Of a stretch of 49,954 bases of DNA, positions 45,983-49,954 are shown one piece after another. The position numbers and the translations under genes were made by a program. The notes under the pieces were generated by a model. That model was not told the origin of the DNA. It made no database searches and saw only the letters and a list, made by a program, of their open reading frames with translations. The stretch covers positions 1 through 49,954 of the forward strand of contig JAFAUH010000071.1 in the NCBI GenBank assembly GCA_019243445.1, read 5' to 3'. The DNA comes from Streptomycetaceae bacterium (GTDB taxonomy: Bacteria; Actinomycetota; Actinomycetes; Streptomycetales; Streptomycetaceae). Position 1 is the stretch's first letter; each line of letters opens with the position of its first letter.

Positions 45983-46927
45983 GTGTCCCGTCAGGTCTCG
46001 TCTGCAGAGCGTCCCGTGGAGCGGGGTTTCCCGCATCTGGAGGTGGTCCACGCTTCTTTGACTGCCTTGTACAGGCGCCTTTCGTATGACACGATCAGCG
46101 CTTTCGCGGTGAGTGTCATGCCTGATGAGGTGCGCATATTGCCGCAGGCCAATGTCTATCTCGGCACTCAGCAGGTGGCTCACACCATTGTGCAGCACAT
46201 GCGGCTTCCTGATGCCCGCGTGATCGTCGCGTTCCGCGACATGGTGCATGCGGGCAATGTGGAGTTGGCTGCGGGCCCCGAGTATTTCATTGAACTCAAT
46301 GAGCGTTTCAAGTACGACCGCCGGGACATTGGCGCGGCCCTCGCGCATGAGATCATGCACGTGTATCTGCATCGACTCGGTCTTGGTTTCTCCAGTACCC
46401 GTGACAATGAGATTCTCACTGATACTGCCGCTGCTTATCTGGGCACGGGTTGGCTGCTGCTCGACGCGTACCGTGAGGAGAGCAGTGTGCGTGGTGACAA
46501 GCTGGTGCGCTCTGCGTTCAAGCTGGGTTATCTCACCCCCGAGGAATTCGGCTATGTGCTTGCCAAGCGGGCGCTTGTCTGGGGCGATGACATCGAGGCG
46601 TGGTTCTCCAGTCCTGAGGCTCGTGACGCCTACCGGACGGGGTTGCGGCGGGCGCAAGAGGATTTGCGCCGACCGCCGTTGTTGCGGTCGAGTTGGGCGA
46701 GTCGCCGCCGTTATGCTGCCGACCGTCGCTTCGTTCAGTGGCAGTGGCGCACTGGCGCTGGGTCGCCGTTGATACGGCCTTGCGGTGATTATGCCTTTGA
46801 GGGCGGCTCTCAGTTGCGGGTGGCGTTTCCGTGCCCGACGTGTCATCAGCGCGTACGCGTACCGGTGCGGGGGAAGCTGACTGCCCGGTGCACGGTGTGC
46901 CGCACCGAATTCGAGTGCGATACATGA
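45983..46927 (+). CDS. Zincin-like putative metalloprotease with C-terminal zinc ribbon
   Basis: The protein has 314 residues; I do not recognise a named family. An HExxH zinc motif reads ALAHEIMHVYLHRLG with HEIMH at residues 122-126, and NEILTDTAAAYLG lies 17 residues further, with Glu143 as a possible third ligand, as in gluzincin-type proteases. The last 35 residues form a Cys-x2-Cys...Cys-x2-Cys zinc ribbon (CPTCHQ and CTVCRTEFEC). No signal peptide or membrane segment is seen, so it is probably cytosolic. The GTG at 45983 has a very strong ribosome binding site; an ATG at 45926 would add 19 residues. It is divergent from the decarboxylase. Confidence 0.8.
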   Translation: MSRQVSSAERPVERGFPHLEVVHASLTALYRRLSYDTISAFAVSVMPDEVRILPQANVYLGTQQVAHTIVQHMRLPDARVIVAFRDMVHAGNVELAAGPEYFIELNERFKYDRRDIGAALAHEIMHVYLHRLGLGFSSTRDNEILTDTAAAYLGTGWLLLDAYREESSVRGDKLVRSAFKLGYLTPEEFGYVLAKRALVWGDDIEAWFSSPEARDAYRTGLRRAQEDLRRPPLLRSSWASRRRYAADRRFVQWQWRTGAGSPLIRPCGDYAFEGGSQLRVAFPCPTCHQRVRVPVRGKLTARCTVCRTEFECDT

Positions 46928-46955
46928 ATGGCTGCCTTTTGATCACCGTAACGCG

Positions 46956-46992
46956 ACGGCGTCTGCTCCCGGTCGGGGATGGCAGACGCCGT
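46956..46992. terminator. Bidirectional terminator before gltD
   Basis: An 11-bp perfect stem ACGGCGTCTGC (46956-46966) with its complement (46982-46992) and a 15-nt loop lies between the convergent zincin-like gene and gltD. Confidence 0.7.
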
Positions 46993-47064
46993 TCATCCGC
47001 TCTCCACACCCGGCGAATTCAGTTGGCTGAACAGCAGGGTGTGGGCGGAGTATGTGATTGTCGG

Positions 47065-48525
47065 TCAGGCCGCAAGGGAACGGTCGGTCGGCCGGATTGG
47101 GGCGGGCAGGGCGCTTGCGCCTGTCAGGTAGCGGTCCACGGCGCGCGCAGCCGAGCGGCCTTCGGCGATCGCCCAGACGATGAGTGACTGGCCGCGGCCC
47201 GCGTCCCCAGCAACGAAGACACCCTTGACGTTGGTGGCGAAGTCGCTGTCGCGGGCGATGTTGCCGCGCACGTCGAGTTCGAGACCGAGCTGTGCGACCA
47301 GGCCGTTGTTCTGGTCGGTGCCGGTGAAGCCCATGGCGAGCGTCACCAGTTGGGCTGGGATTTTGCGTTCGGTGCCGGGCTTCGGCTCGAATTTCCCGTC
47401 CTTGAACTCGACTTCGACCAGGTGCAGGAATTGCACGTTCCCGTCCTCATCGCCTTCGAAGTGTGTGGTGTTGACTGAGTAGACGCGCTCGCCGCCCTCC
47501 TCGTGCGCGGAGGTGACCTTGTAGGTCATCGGGTAGGTCGGCCAGGGCTGGTGGCCAGGTCGCTCGTCGGATGGCCGTGGCATGATCTCCAGTTGGGTGA
47601 CGGAGGCTGCGCCTTGGCGGTGGGCGGTGCCCACGCAGTCCGCGCCGGTGTCGCCGCCGCCGATGACCACGACGTGCTTGCCCTCAGCTGAGATCGGGGG
47701 GGTGATGTAGTCACCCTCTTGGACTTTGTTGGACAGTGGCAGGTACTCCATCGCCTGGTGGATGCCGCCCAGGTCGCGGCCCGGCACCGGCAGGTCGCGG
47801 GCAGTGGTGGCACCGGCCGCAATGATGATGGCGTCGTAGCGTCTGCGCAGCGCTGCGGCCTCCAGATCCCGGCCGATCTCAATGCCGGTGCGGAACTTGG
47901 TGCCCTCTGCGCGCATCTGCTCGATGCGCCGGTTGATGTGGCGTTTTTCCATCTTGAACTCGGGGATGCCGTAGCGCAGCAGACCGCCGATGCGGTCGGC
48001 GCGTTCGTAGACGGCGACGGTGTGACCGGCGCGGGTCAGCTGTTGGGCTGCTGCGAGTCCGGCTGGCCCTGAGCCGATGATGGCGACTGTCTTGCCCGAG
48101 AGCCGTTCAGGTGGCTGCGGGGTGACATCTCCGGTCTCCCATGCTTTGTCGACGATGGTGACCTCGACGTTTTTGATGGTGACTGGCGGCTGGTTGATGC
48201 CGAGGACGCAGGCGGTTTCGCACGGGGCGGGGCACAACCGCCCGGTGAATTCCGGGAAGTTATTGGTGGCGTGCAGTCGCTCGCTCGCTGCTTTCCAGTC
48301 GTCGCGCCAGGCGTAGTCGTTCCACTCGGGGATCAAGTTTCCCAGGGGGCAGCCGTTGTGGCAGAAGGGGATGCCGCAGTCCATGCAGCGCCCTGCCTGC
48401 TTGCTGATGATCGGCAGCAGGGAACCGGGGACGTAGACTTCGTTCCAGTCCTTGACCCGTTCCTCGACGGGTCGGGACGTGGCGACCTCACGCCCGCTGG
48501 TCAGGAAGCCCTTCGGGTCAGCCAT
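47065..48525 (-). CDS. gltD: Glutamate synthase small (beta) subunit
   Basis: GltD takes electrons from NADPH and passes them to GltB for glutamate formation. The protein has 486 residues. The N-terminal iron-sulfur domain shows [20 protein letters not shown] and [14 protein letters not shown]. The FAD loop reads [17 protein letters not shown] near residue 150, and the NADPH loop reads [15 protein letters not shown] near residue 290. The ATG at 48525 has GGAGG 6 nt upstream and overlaps the gltB stop by 8 nt. It is the second gene of gltBD. Confidence 0.97.
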   Translation of the reverse strand: MADPKGFLTSGREVATSRPVEERVKDWNEVYVPGSLLPIISKQAGRCMDCGIPFCHNGCPLGNLIPEWNDYAWRDDWKAASERLHATNNFPEFTGRLCPAPCETACVLGINQPPVTIKNVEVTIVDKAWETGDVTPQPPERLSGKTVAIIGSGPAGLAAAQQLTRAGHTVAVYERADRIGGLLRYGIPEFKMEKRHINRRIEQMRAEGTKFRTGIEIGRDLEAAALRRRYDAIIIAAGATTARDLPVPGRDLGGIHQAMEYLPLSNKVQEGDYITPPISAEGKHVVVIGGGDTGADCVGTAHRQGAASVTQLEIMPRPSDERPGHQPWPTYPMTYKVTSAHEEGGERVYSVNTTHFEGDEDGNVQFLHLVEVEFKDGKFEPKPGTERKIPAQLVTLAMGFTGTDQNNGLVAQLGLELDVRGNIARDSDFATNVKGVFVAGDAGRGQSLIVWAIAEGRSAARAVDRYLTGASALPAPIRPTDRSLAA

Positions 48526-49954
48526 GTGCCGCCTCCATCATTTTCTGAGTGGTCTCGGACTCCGAGAGTCCGGCTCGCTCGGCGGCGTCCTTGGCGGCGA
48601 GCACTGCCTTGTAGTCGCTTGGCATGATCTTGCCGAAGCGGTCGACATTGGTGTGCCAGTCGGCGAGGAGCGCCTCGGCGACGGTGGATCCGGTCTCCTC
48701 ATGGTGGCGGTGCACCACGTCGTGCAGCCACTGCTTGTCGCTCTCTTCGAGCTCCTCGACGCCGACCATGCCGGTGTTGACGTTGTCCGAGTGGAGGTCG
48801 AGGACATAGGCGATACCGCCGGACATGCCGGCCGCGAAGTTGCGTCCGGTCTCGCCGAGCACTACCGCGCGTCCGCCGGTCATGTATTCGCAGCCGTGGT
48901 CACCGACGCCTTCGGCCACCACTGTGGCACCGGAGTTGCGGACGCAGAAGCGTTCGCCGACCCGGCCGCGCAGGAACAGCTCACCGCCGGTGGCGCCATA
49001 CGCGAGGGTGTTGCCCGCGATGGTGGAGTATTCGGCGAGGTGGTTCGCCCCGCGGTCCGGACGGACGATGATGCGACCGCCTGACAGGCCCTTTCCGACG
49101 TAGTCGTTGGCGTCGCCTTCCAGGCGCAGCGTGACGCCTTTGGGGAGGAATGCGCCGAACGATTGGCCGGCCGAGCCGGTGAAGGTGAAGTCAATGGTGT
49201 CGTCGGGCAGGCCTGCGCCGCCGTACCGCTTGGTCACCTGGTGGCCGAGCATCGTACCGACGGTGCGGTTGATGTTGCGGATCGCCAGTTGGGCGCGGAT
49301 CGGGGTACCGCTTTCCAGTGCGTCGGCGGCGAGTTTGATCAGTTCTTTGTCGAGTGCTTTGTCCAGGCTGTGGTCTTGGGTGGTGACTTGGTGGCGGACG
49401 GCGTGTTGCGGCAGGTCCGGCACATGCAGGAGCGGGGCGAGGTCGAGGCCCTGCGCTTTCCAGTGCTGCACGGCGCGGCTGGTGTCGATCAACTCGGCGT
49501 GGCCGACGGCCTCCTCGATGGAGCGGAAGCCAAGTTCGGCGAGGAGCTCGCGGACCTCTTCGGCGATGAATTCGAAGAAGTTGATGACGAATTCGGCCTT
49601 GCCGTTGAACCGCTCGCGCAGTACCGGATTTTGGGTAGCGATGCCGACTGGGCAGGTGTCCAGGTGGCATACGCGCATCATCACGCAGCCGGATACCACC
49701 AGCGGGGCGGTGGCGAAGCCGAACTCCTCGGCGCCGAGGAGTGCGGCGACGATCACGTCTCGGCCGGTCTTCAGCTGTCCGTCGGTCTGTACGACGATGC
49801 GGTCGCGCAGGCCGTTGAGGAGCAGTGTCTGTTGGGTCTCGGCGAGGCCGAGCTCCCAGGGGCCGCCTGCGTGCTTGAGGGAGGTGAGTGGGGAGGCGCC
49901 GGTACCGCCGTCGTGGCCGGAGATCAGCACGACGTCGGCATGGGCTTTGCTCAC
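48518..49954 (-). CDS. gltB: Glutamate synthase large (alpha) subunit, C-terminal part
   Basis: GltB transfers the glutamine amide to 2-oxoglutarate. Only the C-terminal 478 residues of a family length near 1500 are present; the gene continues past the window end. Seen are the FMN-domain segment [19 protein letters not shown], the 3Fe-4S segment [19 protein letters not shown], and the C-terminal right-handed beta-helix with repeated GG motifs ([33 protein letters not shown]). It overlaps gltD by 8 nt, so the two are coupled. Confidence 0.97.
   Translation of the reverse strand: MSKAHADVVLISGHDGGTGASPLTSLKHAGGPWELGLAETQQTLLLNGLRDRIVVQTDGQLKTGRDVIVAALLGAEEFGFATAPLVVSGCVMMRVCHLDTCPVGIATQNPVLRERFNGKAEFVINFFEFIAEEVRELLAELGFRSIEEAVGHAELIDTSRAVQHWKAQGLDLAPLLHVPDLPQHAVRHQVTTQDHSLDKALDKELIKLAADALESGTPIRAQLAIRNINRTVGTMLGHQVTKRYGGAGLPDDTIDFTFTGSAGQSFGAFLPKGVTLRLEGDANDYVGKGLSGGRIIVRPDRGANHLAEYSTIAGNTLAYGATGGELFLRGRVGERFCVRNSGATVVAEGVGDHGCEYMTGGRAVVLGETGRNFAAGMSGGIAYVLDLHSDNVNTGMVGVEELEESDKQWLHDVVHRHHEETGSTVAEALLADWHTNVDRFGKIMPSDYKAVLAAKDAAERAGLSESETTQKMMEAAHG

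Noticed and set aside
45983-46927. Zincin-like protein considered as SprT
   Set aside because: The HExxH and ribbon fit loosely, but the NEILTD segment and ribbon spacing do not match the SprT pattern I know, so no family is assigned.

Overview
The window is chromosomal DNA of a high-GC actinobacterium, almost certainly from the Streptomycetaceae or a close relative. WhiA, an RbpA-family RNA polymerase-binding protein, a four-gene conservon (cvnABCD), a mycothiol-dependent isomerase-type protein, OpcA and an ANTAR regulator of the PdtaR type are all typical of that group. From memory, gene order follows the Streptomyces coelicolor SCO1935-SCO2026 interval, but about 36 protein genes here occupy what takes roughly twice the space there. 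That suggests a compact or reduced version of a conserved core segment.

Layout. (1) 1-5.9 kb, + strand: an oxidative/non-oxidative pentose phosphate operon (3' part of transketolase, transaldolase, G6P dehydrogenase, OpcA, 6-phosphogluconolactonase), coupled by 4-nt ATGA overlaps and closed by a 13-bp hairpin. (2) 5.9-15.2 kb, - strand: uvrC, rapZ, yvcK and whiA, then gap, pgk and tpiA, then secG and an rbpA-type gene. (3) 15.2-19.1 kb, - strand: conservon cvnA-B-C-D. (4) 19.5-28.9 kb: a Rieske lipoprotein, uvrA, a mycothiol-type isomerase plus metallo-beta-lactamase-fold pair, ctaG, uvrB and a TPR protein. (5) 29-35.5 kb: a Tat-type lipoprotein related to N,N-dimethylformamidase, coaE, a PAC2 protein, rpsA and a methyltransferase. 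(6) 35.5-42.4 kb: polA, a molybdopterin oxidoreductase of the FdhF/YdeP type, a PaaI thioesterase, pdtaR and an atypical tRNA with anticodon CAA. (7) 42.4-46.9 kb, accessory: a relic of an IS200/IS605 tnpB with a palindrome, an orphan PLP decarboxylase and lysine N6-hydroxylase pair, and an unrecognised zincin-like protein with a zinc ribbon. (8) 47-50 kb, - strand: gltD and the 3' part of gltB.

How the genes work together. The left half supplies central carbon flux (NADPH from zwf/opcA/pgl, lower glycolysis from gap/pgk/tpiA) next to growth and development control (RapZ, YvcK, WhiA). UvrA, UvrB, UvrC and DNA polymerase I lie within about 25 kb on one strand, so most of nucleotide excision repair is here. 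The right end is ammonium assimilation by glutamate synthase.

Most notable non-gene signals. A 161-bp MITE-like element (26014-26174) has about 22-bp terminal inverted repeats and a TAA target duplication, and removing it rejoins a longer reading frame. The same terminal motif forms a 40-bp inverted pair in the uvrA leader. A hexanucleotide repeat encodes a Thr-Ala tail on the decarboxylase. Strand composition appears to flip at about 42.3-42.8 kb. Operator-like inverted repeats overlap the candidate -35 regions of two genes.
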